DNA of 64,000 nucleotides from CAVVEQ01 sp963828855 (GTDB lineage Bacteria > Chloroflexota > Anaerolineae > Anaerolineales > Anaerolineaceae), in assembly GCA_963828855.1 (NCBI GenBank), contig CAWHGB010000002.1, positions 620,001 to 684,000 of the forward strand, written 5' to 3'. The position numbers and the translations under genes were made by a program. Positions 29,794 to 38,056 of this stretch are shown piece by piece. Below the pieces are notes generated by a model. It did not search any database. It saw nothing but the letters and a program-made list of their open reading frames with translations, and was not told the DNA's origin. The first letter of the stretch is position 1, and every line of letters begins with the position of its first letter.

Positions 29794-31374
29794 TCACAAG
29801 CGCAGGAGCTGCCGGGTTTCGTTCCAGATGAATGGCAAAGCTGCAAGCGCGCCAAGGGTCATGGCAGCAGCTGAAGCAGCGAGGCTGCCGAATGGGATCA
29901 GCAGGGTTCGAATGACGAGGACGGTGACAAGAGCTGCGATCATCCCTGCAAGGATGCTGCGGCCTATCGTGCTTATCCCTGGCGGATCTAGATGCAGGAT
30001 CTGCTTCCAGCGCGATGTGAAGGATCCGCGATCAGCCTGCGCGAAAAATAGCTGCCAGCTCAGAATCATGAGCAGCAAACAGGCTTCGATCGTGAAGGAC
30101 ATCGAATCGCCCAGGGCAATTCCCATCACCCCCACTTTACGGGAAAAAAGTACTCCAAAAACGATGTAAAACATTCCATTTATTCCTGCGAAGATCATGG
30201 GCGTTACGGCATTCTGCCTGGCATAGAACGAGCGGCTGGCGATTTCCATCAGGCAATGCCCCAGCAAACCCACCAGGAAACCGCGGGTCACCCACATAAG
30301 CAGGCTGGTTTGCGCCTGGTCGAAGTCGAAAACCACCTTTACCAGGGGTTCCAGTCCGATCGAAAGAATTGCGGTGATCGGGATTGCAAACGCGATAAGA
30401 ACTCGGATTGCCTTCTGAACCAGGGATTTGAATTGCGCCAGGTGCTCTGTGGAAATGAGCTCGGAGATAGTCGGCAATAACGCAGTGGCGATGGCCGTGC
30501 CCAGAAGCGTTTCGGGTACCTGCTGGATCATCCAGCCGTAGGTAAGGGCGGAGACTGCGCCCGTTGAAAAATGCGAAGCAAGGTTATCCCTGGCAATAAA
30601 GGTCAGTTGTAAAAAGAACACGGTAACCAGCCGCGGACCCATCAGGCGCAGGATCTGGATCACCCTCCGGTCATGGAAGCCGAAGCCTGGCGTCCAATGG
30701 AATTTGAACTGGATCAACCCCGGGATCTGGATGGCCAGGTGCAGGACCGCGCCAAGAATGACCCCGTAGACAAGGCCATAGATACCCATTCCAAATGCTG
30801 GAAGTGTGATCGGACCAAAAGTGTAAGGGGTGGAAGGCGCCAGAACGAGCGCTCCGAAGATCTGCCCGATATTGTAAAAGATCGGCGCCATCGCCGGATA
30901 GAGGAAGTGTTTGTTGGACTGAAGACCAGCGATCACCATCCCGCTGACCGAAAAAATGATCGTCGCGAGGAGATCCAGGCGCATGATACGCACCACCACC
31001 ACCTGCATAGCCGGGGAGAAGCCCGGAGAAATGATGTAACGGACAAGCGGAACTGCGAATATCGCGACGAAGACCGCAAGAATTGCCGTGACCATAAAAA
31101 CCAGGTTTGCGATCCGGCTGAAGACCAGCCAGAGTGCCTCCCGGTTCTCATTTACCAGCACCCCGGATAGGACCGGGATGAGCGCCATAGCGAGCGCACC
31201 GCTTGAGAAAAGTGCGAAGAGCATGTCGGGGAGATTGTTGGCTACATTGAAAGCATCGAGAGGCGCTGTAAGACCAAATTGACGTGCGATGATCACCTGG
31301 CGGATGATCCCAAACACTTTATCCAGGGCAAAGAAAAAGGAGATTAATAGCGCTGCACGGGTGAGTTTGGTCAT
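29794..31374 (-). CDS. murJ: Lipid II flippase MurJ
   Basis: Multi-pass membrane protein of the MVF/MATE-like superfamily that moves lipid II across the membrane for peptidoglycan synthesis. Intact, about 526 residues with some fourteen hydrophobic segments. Family patterns: DKVFGIIRQVIIARQFG near the start, ALIPVLSGV, and the conserved middle segment TGAVSALTYGWMIQQVPETLLGTAIATALLPTISEL. ATG 31374 is chosen; an upstream TTG at 31410 would add 12 residues. It is divergent from the metal regulator. Confidence 0.9.
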   Translation of the reverse strand: MTKLTRAALLISFFFALDKVFGIIRQVIIARQFGLTAPLDAFNVANNLPDMLFALFSSGALAMALIPVLSGVLVNENREALWLVFSRIANLVFMVTAILAVFVAIFAVPLVRYIISPGFSPAMQVVVVRIMRLDLLATIIFSVSGMVIAGLQSNKHFLYPAMAPIFYNIGQIFGALVLAPSTPYTFGPITLPAFGMGIYGLVYGVILGAVLHLAIQIPGLIQFKFHWTPGFGFHDRRVIQILRLMGPRLVTVFFLQLTFIARDNLASHFSTGAVSALTYGWMIQQVPETLLGTAIATALLPTISELISTEHLAQFKSLVQKAIRVLIAFAIPITAILSIGLEPLVKVVFDFDQAQTSLLMWVTRGFLVGLLGHCLMEIASRSFYARQNAVTPMIFAGINGMFYIVFGVLFSRKVGVMGIALGDSMSFTIEACLLLMILSWQLFFAQADRGSFTSRWKQILHLDPPGISTIGRSILAGMIAALVTVLVIRTLLIPFGSLAASAAAMTLGALAALPFIWNETRQLLRL

Positions 31375-31410
31375 GAATATTATTTGTATTCTTATTTTCC
31401 GTTCGTCCAA

Positions 31411-31420
31411 TGATTATCAT
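31411..31420. promoter_or_regulatory. Possible Fur/Zur half-operator
   Basis: TGATTATCAT, preceded by A (31410), forms an 11-bp near-palindrome (ATGAT-T-ATCAT) like half of a Fur-type box. It lies 36 bp upstream of murJ and about 100 bp upstream of the Fur-family gene. Weak on its own; it gains value from the second site at 31484-31503. Confidence 0.35.
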
Positions 31421-31483
31421 ACAAAATAGAGAATCTTCGAGATTGTATTATATATTGCTGTATTTTCAGCTTGGATTATCAGA

Positions 31484-31503
31484 TATAATGATAATGGTTT
31501 TCA
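31484..31503 (+). promoter_or_regulatory. -10 box overlapped by Fur/Zur-type operator
   Basis: TATAAT at 31484-31489 is a perfect -10 box and runs into TGATAATGGTTTTCA (31489-31503), a 15-bp site close to the Fur-family 7-1-7 pattern. It lies 19 bp before the ATG of the Fur-family regulator, which heads the metal-uptake operon. Metal-loaded repressor bound here would block its own operon. Confidence 0.6.
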
Positions 31504-31521
31504 TTTTCAATAACCAATACC

Positions 31522-31971
31522 ATGAATTCTTCTACAAATAACTGGTCTCAGAAAATCAATGTCAGCGGCTACCGGCTCACCGGCGCGCGCCAGATGATCG
31601 TCGAGATCATCGAAAAAAGCGAACGCACCCTCACACCTGCAGAGATTTTCATTGAAGCCCGCGCCCGTGGGAAAAAGCTCGGGTTGGTAACGGTTTATCG
31701 CACTCTCGAAAAGTTGGAGGAAATGAACCTGGTTGAACGCGTTCACCACGAAGATGGGTGTCACGCTTATATAGCCCATGTGGATGGACATCAGCACCTC
31801 TTGCTGTGTCGCATCTGCCACCGGGTTGAATATTTTTCCGGGGATGACCTCTCCACTCTGACGGAGAATATCAGCCGTCGAAGTGGGTTTGATGTTCAAG
31901 ATCATTGGCTGCAAATGATGGGTATCTGCCCCAATTGTCAGGACAAGAATCCAGAAATGGAGAGGGTGTGA
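31522..31971 (+). CDS. Fur-family metal-responsive regulator (probably Zur)
   Basis: DNA-binding repressor of the Fur family, 149 residues, intact. Winged-helix domain with YRLTGARQMIVEIIE, ARGKKLGLVTVYRTLEKL; metal-binding and dimer domain with VHHEDGCHAYIAH, GHQHLLLCRICHRV and ICPNCQ, so both structural-zinc Cys pairs (CRIC, CPNC) are present. The cotranscribed zinc/manganese importer makes Zur the best call, but Fur or PerR-type sensing cannot be excluded by sequence. Its stop overlaps the binding-protein start (GTGA at 31968). Confidence 0.88.
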   Translation: MNSSTNNWSQKINVSGYRLTGARQMIVEIIEKSERTLTPAEIFIEARARGKKLGLVTVYRTLEKLEEMNLVERVHHEDGCHAYIAHVDGHQHLLLCRICHRVEYFSGDDLSTLTENISRRSGFDVQDHWLQMMGICPNCQDKNPEMERV

Positions 31972-32900
31972 CCCGGATATTGGTTCTTCTATCTGCATTT
32001 CTCGTACTCGGATGTACCGCTTGTGGTTCTACAACCAGGTCCCCATCGAATGAATTACCCCTCCAGGGCGTGGCGACCGAATCCTTCCTGGCGGATATTG
32101 CCCGGAATATCGCTGGCGACAGGATAGCCTTCACCAGCATTATTCCTGCTGGTATGGATCCCCACGCCTTTGAGCCGGTCCCTTCTGATATCGTCAAAGT
32201 TTCGCGGAGCCAAATCCTCGTCGAAAATGGGGCTGGCCTGGAAACCTGGTTGCAACCCATACTGGATAACGCCAACGGGGAACGGTTTGTCGTGGATGCA
32301 TCCACGGGTTTGACCAGCCGTGCACCCTCCCCCGACAAAGCTGGACAAGATGAATCCGTCTCAGGGATGGATCCTCATTTCTGGCTTGACCCTGTACTTG
32401 TGATCTCCTATGTCGCGAATATCCGGGAAGGGTTGATCCAGGTGGACCCGGCCGGTGCGAGTGGTTATAAATCCCGGGCGGATGCCTACATCGCCCAATT
32501 GGAGGATTTAGACCGCTGGATCCAATCAAGAGTGGCAGAAGTACCTCCCGAAAAGCGGCTGCTGGTCACCAACCACGAAACGCTGGGATATTTCGCAGAT
32601 CGGTATGGCTTCAAGGTGATCGGCTCCATCATTCCCGGCACGTCCACCGGCATTTCCCCCGGTGCGAAGGATATCGCTGCTCTCGAAGAAAAGATCAAAA
32701 CCACTGGTGCAGCCGCGATTTTCATCGAGATGGGAAGCAATCTCGACCTTGCAACGCAGATCGGCAGGGAAACCGGAGTTAAAGTCATTACCGATCTTTA
32801 TACCCATTCGCTTTCGGATGAGAACGGTCCCGCACCAACCTATATTGATATGATGAAGCATAATGTCAACCTGATTGTGAACGCTCTGAAGGGAAATTGA
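31968..32900 (+). CDS. znuA: Zinc/manganese-binding lipoprotein of ABC importer
   Basis: Solute-binding protein of the TroA/ZnuA cluster (A-1 family). GTG 31968 is chosen as start: it overlaps the regulator stop and begins a signal peptide with a lipoprotein-type cysteine (VLGCTACG). Metal ligands are likely the histidines in MDPHAFEP, MDPHFWLDP and TNHETLGYF plus an acidic residue near VITDLY. The histidine-rich loop typical of many ZnuA proteins is absent; only a short acidic stretch is present there, so manganese is also possible. About 310 residues, intact, and it directly precedes the ATPase gene without a gap. Confidence 0.9.
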   Translation: MTRILVLLSAFLVLGCTACGSTTRSPSNELPLQGVATESFLADIARNIAGDRIAFTSIIPAGMDPHAFEPVPSDIVKVSRSQILVENGAGLETWLQPILDNANGERFVVDASTGLTSRAPSPDKAGQDESVSGMDPHFWLDPVLVISYVANIREGLIQVDPAGASGYKSRADAYIAQLEDLDRWIQSRVAEVPPEKRLLVTNHETLGYFADRYGFKVIGSIIPGTSTGISPGAKDIAALEEKIKTTGAAAIFIEMGSNLDLATQIGRETGVKVITDLYTHSLSDENGPAPTYIDMMKHNVNLIVNALKGN

Positions 32901-33704
32901 ATGACAGGCAAAGGGCCAAAACCGCAGGTCGGTTCAGCTAACCTGGTTTTCGAAAACGTCACCGCTGGTTACGGTCAGACGCCGGCTTTAAATGAAATTA
33001 CCCTTGAGATACCTCAGGGATTGCACGTAGCCGTGGTCGGACCTAATGGCGCAGGGAAAACCACTCTCTTTAAAACCCTGGTTAATCTTCTGCCTGTCTG
33101 GTCTGGAAAGATCCTCATCCACGGTAAACCCTACGGGCAGCACCAGGATTGCATCGCCTACATCCCCCAGCGCGGGGAAGTTGATTGGCGTTTTCCCGTA
33201 ACGGTGGAAGATGTGGTTATGATGGGCCGCTTTGCGAAAACGGGCATGTTCCGGCACCCTTCAAAAAAGGACCACGATGCTGTCCGTGAAAGTATGCACC
33301 GGATTGGTATCCTGGAAAAAGGCGGGGCAAGGATCAACGAACTCTCGGGGGGTCAACAGCAGCGGGTCTTTCTTGCTCGCGCGCTTGCCCAGGAGCCGCA
33401 CATTCTGCTGATGGATGAACCCTTCACCGGGATTGATTTCAACACCCAGGAAGCCACCCTGCACATCATCGATTCCCTCCGGGATGAAGGGGTCACCGTC
33501 CTGGTGGCAACACACGATTTGAACATGGCCGCCGAGCACTTCGACCGGGTGATCCTGCTCAACCATGAGTTGATCGCTTACGATAACCCGGCACAGGTGA
33601 TGACCCGCGAGAATATCCGCAGGGCTTTTGGTGAGCACGTCCTTTTTATGGATGGCGTGGCAGTTGTTGATCATTGCTGCCCTCCCGGAGAGGAGGAAGG
33701 ATGA
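32901..33704 (+). CDS. znuC: Zinc/manganese ABC transporter ATPase
   Basis: Cytoplasmic ATPase driving metal import, 267 residues and intact. Walker A GPNGAGKTTL near residue 51, a Q-loop region YIPQRGEVDWRFPV typical of the manganese/zinc family, signature LSGGQQQRVFLARAL and Walker B ILLMDEPFTGID, H-loop ATHDL. It begins on the base after the znuA stop and its own stop overlaps the permease start (ATGA at 33701). Confidence 0.93.
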   Translation: MTGKGPKPQVGSANLVFENVTAGYGQTPALNEITLEIPQGLHVAVVGPNGAGKTTLFKTLVNLLPVWSGKILIHGKPYGQHQDCIAYIPQRGEVDWRFPVTVEDVVMMGRFAKTGMFRHPSKKDHDAVRESMHRIGILEKGGARINELSGGQQQRVFLARALAQEPHILLMDEPFTGIDFNTQEATLHIIDSLRDEGVTVLVATHDLNMAAEHFDRVILLNHELIAYDNPAQVMTRENIRRAFGEHVLFMDGVAVVDHCCPPGEEEG

Positions 33705-34540
33705 TCCACATTATCACTGACCCGCTCTCGTATGAGTTCATTGTTCGCGGGATGGTTGCAGCCGTGATCGTGGGAATCACCTGTGGCGTGATCGGTTGTT
33801 ATGTCGTTTTAAAATCCCTCGCCTTCATGGGGGATGCCCTCGCCCACGCCATTCTCCCGGGGGTTGCCATCGCATATCTTCTCAGCGTCAATTTGATGCT
33901 TGGGGCGTTGGCTGCGGCATTCTTGGTGGCGTTGGGGATTGGATTCGTTTCCCGCCAGGGTGACCTGCGCGAAGATACCGCCATTGGTATCCTATTTGCC
34001 GGGTCCCTTGCGCTGGGTGTGGCGTTGATCAGCAGCATCCGCACTTATGCCGTGGATCTCAACCACATCCTTTTCGGGAACGTGCTGGGGGTGAGCATCC
34101 AGAACCTGACCCTTGTCGCCATCCTATCCGCTGTGGTGCTCCTCACGATATTTGTTCTTTACCGCCCGTTCCTGCTTATATCTTTTGACCCCATCCTGGC
34201 ACGCACCCTCTTCCTGCCAACGGAGGGGCTTCGTTACCTCCTGCTTGTCCTCCTCGCCCTGACAATTGTCGTTTCACTGCAGACTGTGGGTATCGGCCTG
34301 GTCACCGCGCTTCTGGTAACCCCTGCGGCAACCGCATATTTGCTCACCCGCAGGTTGCCTGCAATGATGGGGGTGTCGGCAGCCATCGGAGCTTTCTCCG
34401 GTGTTCTGGGCATCTATATCAGCTTCTATTGGGATATATCCTCCGGCGCAGCCATCGTCCTGGTGGCCACGCTGATCTTTTTTGTAGTTTTTCTGCTGGC
34501 TCCCCGCAAGGGTCTAATCTGGCAGCGAAGGAGAAGTTAA
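33701..34540 (+). CDS. znuB: Zinc/manganese ABC transporter permease
   Basis: Membrane permease of the ABC-3 family, about 279 residues with eight or so hydrophobic segments; GDALAHAILPGVAIAYLL near residue 45 is the family signature. ATG 33701 is chosen because it overlaps the ATPase stop and follows GAGGAGGAAGG. The stop shares a base with the rsmI start (TAATG), so five genes from the regulator to rsmI are tightly coupled. Confidence 0.92.
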   Translation: MIHIITDPLSYEFIVRGMVAAVIVGITCGVIGCYVVLKSLAFMGDALAHAILPGVAIAYLLSVNLMLGALAAAFLVALGIGFVSRQGDLREDTAIGILFAGSLALGVALISSIRTYAVDLNHILFGNVLGVSIQNLTLVAILSAVVLLTIFVLYRPFLLISFDPILARTLFLPTEGLRYLLLVLLALTIVVSLQTVGIGLVTALLVTPAATAYLLTRRLPAMMGVSAAIGAFSGVLGIYISFYWDISSGAAIVLVATLIFFVVFLLAPRKGLIWQRRRS

Positions 34541-35226
34541 TGCCTGCAATCGCCAAGAACCCGGGCTTGCTTTATGTGGTCGCCACCCCCATCGGCAACT
34601 ATCAGGATATCACCCTGCGTGCATTGGAGATAATCCGGAATGTGAGCGCTATAGTCTGCGAGGAGCAGCGCGAGGGATCGATCTTGATGAAAAAGCTGGG
34701 GATCGAACCTGTGGAACTGATTACTCTTAACGAACATAACGAAAAAACCCGCACGCCCGAGATCATCACCCGCCTCTGGCAGGGACAAAACCTGGCGTTG
34801 ATCTCAGATTGCGGGACACCTGTCTTTGCCGACCCTGGCAGCAGCCTCATCGCCCAGGTTATCCAGGCGGGGATCCGGGTGGTGCCCATCCCCGGACCTT
34901 CCTCCCTGATGGCTGCTCTCTCGATCCTGGATACCAGGCTGGATAAATTTCTTTTCGCCGGATTCCTGCCGCGGGAAGCCACCCAAAGGATTCGTGAGCT
35001 GGAAAAATTGCGTGAGGTTCGCCTGCCGCTTATCCTCATGGACACTCCATACCGGATGCAAACGCTTCTCGCTGATATCCTCAAAGTTTTTGGACAGGGT
35101 CAAGCAGTCACCCTGGCAACGAACCTAACCTTGCCAACCGAAAAAGTCTTTCGTGGACGGGTGAAGGATATTATCGATGAGACTCGGGGAAATAAAGCGG
35201 AATTCATCCTCATCCTTCATCGCTGA
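34540..35226 (+). CDS. rsmI: 16S rRNA (cytidine-1402-2'-O)-methyltransferase
   Basis: SAM-dependent enzyme that 2'-O-methylates C1402 in the decoding centre. 228 residues, intact; motifs LLYVVATPIGNYQDITLRAL, ISDCGTPVFADPG and PIPGPSSLMAAL are diagnostic. The start overlaps the znuB stop by one base, so a translation-quality gene is coupled to metal import. It is of the short form and lacks the C-terminal extension of the E. coli protein. Confidence 0.93.
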   Translation: MPAIAKNPGLLYVVATPIGNYQDITLRALEIIRNVSAIVCEEQREGSILMKKLGIEPVELITLNEHNEKTRTPEIITRLWQGQNLALISDCGTPVFADPGSSLIAQVIQAGIRVVPIPGPSSLMAALSILDTRLDKFLFAGFLPREATQRIRELEKLREVRLPLILMDTPYRMQTLLADILKVFGQGQAVTLATNLTLPTEKVFRGRVKDIIDETRGNKAEFILILHR

Positions 35227-35308
35227 TTTATCTCTTCCTCCGAAATGCAACCATTGGAGATGAACTTCGTATAAATGGTATCAAAAGTTCATCATCTCGG
35301 AGGAAGAA

Positions 35309-36034
35309 ATGAAAAAGTATTTGCTTATCTCATTGTTGATCTTGGCAGTTTTGTCACTCACTGCGTGCAACATTTTGCCGCGGGTCGACCCAGGTAATCA
35401 GGTTTCAGAAACACGGGATGTGAGTGGTTTTAATGAAGTTCGCTTCAAAGGTGTCGGCGAACTCTTCATCACCCAGGGTGAAACTGAAGCACTAATGATC
35501 GAAACCGGGGAAAAGATAATGCCTCACATCACCACCGAAGTGGTAAACGGTGTGTTGATCATCGGCATGGATAACTCCGGTTATAACTTTTCCGTGCCCA
35601 CCCCGATCACCTTCAGGTTAACAGTCAAGGACTTGAATCGCGTGGATCTCTCCGGGGCTGGAAATATCCAGGCCAACGAATTGCGTAGCGATAATATCAA
35701 GTTCAACTTAAGTGGGGCAGGTAATATCAATGTGGAAAATTTGCAGGCAGAATCGGTTGAATCCTCTCTTAGCGGAGCCGGGAATATCAGTATGGCAGGA
35801 AAAGTCCCTATGCAGGCATCTCTCTTAACCGGCTTGGGAAGTTACCAGGCAGGTGACCTCGAGTCATCGACTGTGAAAGTTGAAGTGACCGGGGCTGGCG
35901 GTGCAACAGTTTGGGCGACCGAATTACTGGATGTGATCATCTCCGGTGCAGGATCGGTTGAGTATTACGGATCACCCAGGGTGTCGGAAGATGTGAACGG
36001 ACTCGGTTCAGTACGCAGTTTGGGAAACAAGTAA
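35309..36034 (+). CDS. GIN-domain (DUF2807) lipoprotein
   Basis: Surface lipoprotein of 241 residues, intact. Signal peptide with lipobox LTAC (Cys about residue 20), then a head-GIN domain forming a right-handed beta-helix: the repeat (D/N)LSGAGNI occurs about every 22-23 residues (DLSGAGNIQA, NLSGAGNINV, SLSGAGNISM, then GLGSYQAG, GAGGATVW, GAGSVEYYG). The family is of unknown function and is frequent next to ABC-type envelope systems in Bacteroidetes and Chloroflexi. A GGAGGAAG ribosome site precedes ATG 35309. Confidence 0.85.
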   Translation: MKKYLLISLLILAVLSLTACNILPRVDPGNQVSETRDVSGFNEVRFKGVGELFITQGETEALMIETGEKIMPHITTEVVNGVLIIGMDNSGYNFSVPTPITFRLTVKDLNRVDLSGAGNIQANELRSDNIKFNLSGAGNINVENLQAESVESSLSGAGNISMAGKVPMQASLLTGLGSYQAGDLESSTVKVEVTGAGGATVWATELLDVIISGAGSVEYYGSPRVSEDVNGLGSVRSLGNK

Positions 36035-36048
36035 TTAATTTATCCAAT

Positions 36049-36078
36049 AAATAGGACCGGATAACCCCGGTCCTATTT
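36049..36078 (+). terminator. Likely intrinsic terminator
   Basis: A 12-bp stem (36049-36060 and 36067-36078) with a six-base loop, followed by ATTTAAA; it lies 15 bp after the GIN-domain gene. The T tract is short, so termination may be partial. Confidence 0.6.
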
Positions 36079-36188
36079 ATTTAAACCGACCGGTCTGTTT
36101 TTTCTTATCATCTTATAATCTTACTTTCCCGATAATTCATTACAATTCCCCCTGAAAAAATCACTGATGATCAGGATTATTTGGAATC

Positions 36189-36926
36189 GTGGGTAAGTCA
36201 TCAATCCCTTTGATTCGCTTGCAACAGGTCGCAAAAATATACGAGACGGCTGCAGGTGATTTCACGGCTTTGAAAAATATCTCCCTCAATATTTATGAGG
36301 GAGAATTCTTTGGTATTTTAGGGAAGTCAGGCGCGGGAAAAACCACCTTATTAAATATGATCACCGGGGTCGATCACATCTCTTCGGGTGAAGTCCTGGT
36401 TGGAAAACCCGGATTTGAAATATCGATCCATACATTGGACGAAGACCAACTGGCACTCTGGCGGGGTAAGAACCTTGGAGTGGTATTTCAATCCTTTCAG
36501 CTGCTCCCGATGCTTACCCTGGTGGAGAATATCATGCTTCCTCTCGACCTTTGTGGTTTATATCGTCCCACTGAAAGCAGGGAGCGGGCATTCGAACTGC
36601 TGAAATTGGTCGAACTTGAAGAACACGCACAAAAAACACCCAAAGCTATTTCCGGCGGGCAGCAGCAAAGGGTTTCGATCGCCCGGGCACTGGCTGCTGA
36701 CCCCCCAATACTCGTTGCGGATGAACCAACGGGGAGTCTGGATTCAATAACCGCGGATCATATCTTCGCGATTTTTGAACGCCTGGTCAGTTCCGGGAAA
36801 ACAATCGTCATGGTTTCGCATGATACAGGCCTGACTCCCCGATTTTCCAGGCATCTTGTCATCCACGATGGAGATATCCTGCCAAATGGCGTCGATAATG
36901 AAAAAGGGAAGGTTGAGCTGTCTTGA
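36189..36926 (+). CDS. MacB/LolD-type ABC ATPase
   Basis: ATPase of an FtsX/MacB-type ABC system, 245 residues, intact, starting at GTG 36189. Walker A GKSGAGKTTL near residue 44, Q-loop VVFQSFQLLPMLT, canonical signature ISGGQQQRVSIARAL, Walker B PILVADEPTGSLD and H-loop VSHDT. Its stop overlaps the start of the second ATPase by 4 bp. Such systems act on lipoproteins, peptides or antibiotics at the envelope rather than importing nutrients. Confidence 0.9.
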   Translation: MGKSSIPLIRLQQVAKIYETAAGDFTALKNISLNIYEGEFFGILGKSGAGKTTLLNMITGVDHISSGEVLVGKPGFEISIHTLDEDQLALWRGKNLGVVFQSFQLLPMLTLVENIMLPLDLCGLYRPTESRERAFELLKLVELEEHAQKTPKAISGGQQQRVSIARALAADPPILVADEPTGSLDSITADHIFAIFERLVSSGKTIVMVSHDTGLTPRFSRHLVIHDGDILPNGVDNEKGKVELS

Positions 36927-38056
36927 AATCAAGAACATCCCAGCTCGAAACAGCAAAGGACGCGATCCATCTTTCGCGCGTGGTCAAGCAGTTCAAAAAT
37001 GCCGCCGGGGAATTTACTGTATTAAAAGGAATTGACCTTAAATTGAAGCAAGGGGAATTTGTCGCAGTGGTAGGAAAATCAGGCTCCGGAAAATCCACGC
37101 TGCTTAATATGATCACCGGGATAGATCACCCCACTTCCGGTGAAGTTCTTATAAATGGTACGAATATTTACTCAATGAATGAAAGTGAGCGGGCGCTTTG
37201 GCGTGGGAAAACGCTCGGTATCGTTTTCCAATTCTTTCAACTTCTCCCCATGCTGACCTTGCTTGAAAACGTAATGCTGCCAATGGATTTCGTGAACAAT
37301 TACGATTTTGATGAGCGCCCGAAACGCGCGATGGAATTATTAAAGATGGTTGGACTGGAGGAATTTGCGAATAAACTGCCCGTCGCTGTCTCCAATGGTC
37401 AACAACAAAGTGCCGCCATTGCTCGCGCGCTTGCCAATGAACCGCCGATCATCGTGGCTGACGAACCCACCGGCAACCTCGACTCGCGCTCGGCAGAAAG
37501 TATCATCAACCTTTTTGACCAACTGGCAAAAAGCGGCAAAACGATCGCCATGGTTACTCATGATCCCTCGTTAACTGAGCGCACATCACGGACGATCATC
37601 ATCTCAGATGGCGAATTGATCAATGAGACTGTCGCATGCTCTTTGTCGCTTCTTTCCCACAACCAAATGATGGCGGTCACCAAACAGATTGAGAAAGTGG
37701 AATACAACCCATTGGAGACAATCATACTCCAGGGGCAGGATGTTCAATACTTCTTCATGATCGAAGAAGGTGTGGTGGATATCGTTCTGCATGGTCCATC
37801 CTCCAAAAAATTGATAGTAGCTCAATTGGGAAAGGGTGAATTTTTCGGTGAAGTTGATTTGATTAAGGGCGGAAGATCAATTGCGACAGTTCGTGCGGCT
37901 GATTCGGGACCTGTAAGACTCGCAGCCCTTCCCCGCGACCGGTTTATGGAATTAATGAAAGAATCACCCCTTACCGAGGAAGCCCTTACCAAGATCGTGC
38001 AAGCAAGGATCGAGCAAAATCGGGTAGCCTCCAGGCGCGTGGGGAGGAACTGGTAA
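36923..38056 (+). CDS. ABC ATPase fused to a cyclic-nucleotide-binding domain
   Basis: 377 residues, intact, starting at TTG 36923 inside the previous stop (TTGA). Residues 15-235 are a MacB/LolD-type ATPase: Walker A GKSGSGKSTL, Q-loop IVFQFFQLLPMLT, Walker B PIIVADEPTGNLD. The signature reads VSNGQQQSAAIARAL instead of SGGQQQRV, so its second Gly-side residue and the Arg are changed. Residues 245-360 are a cNMP-type beta-roll (LETIILQGQDVQYFFMIEEG, LGKGEFFGEVDLI, RSIATVRAADSG). It likely pairs with the first ATPase as an asymmetric dimer and gates the permease by ligand binding. Confidence 0.88.
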   Translation: MKSRTSQLETAKDAIHLSRVVKQFKNAAGEFTVLKGIDLKLKQGEFVAVVGKSGSGKSTLLNMITGIDHPTSGEVLINGTNIYSMNESERALWRGKTLGIVFQFFQLLPMLTLLENVMLPMDFVNNYDFDERPKRAMELLKMVGLEEFANKLPVAVSNGQQQSAAIARALANEPPIIVADEPTGNLDSRSAESIINLFDQLAKSGKTIAMVTHDPSLTERTSRTIIISDGELINETVACSLSLLSHNQMMAVTKQIEKVEYNPLETIILQGQDVQYFFMIEEGVVDIVLHGPSSKKLIVAQLGKGEFFGEVDLIKGGRSIATVRAADSGPVRLAALPRDRFMELMKESPLTEEALTKIVQARIEQNRVASRRVGRNW

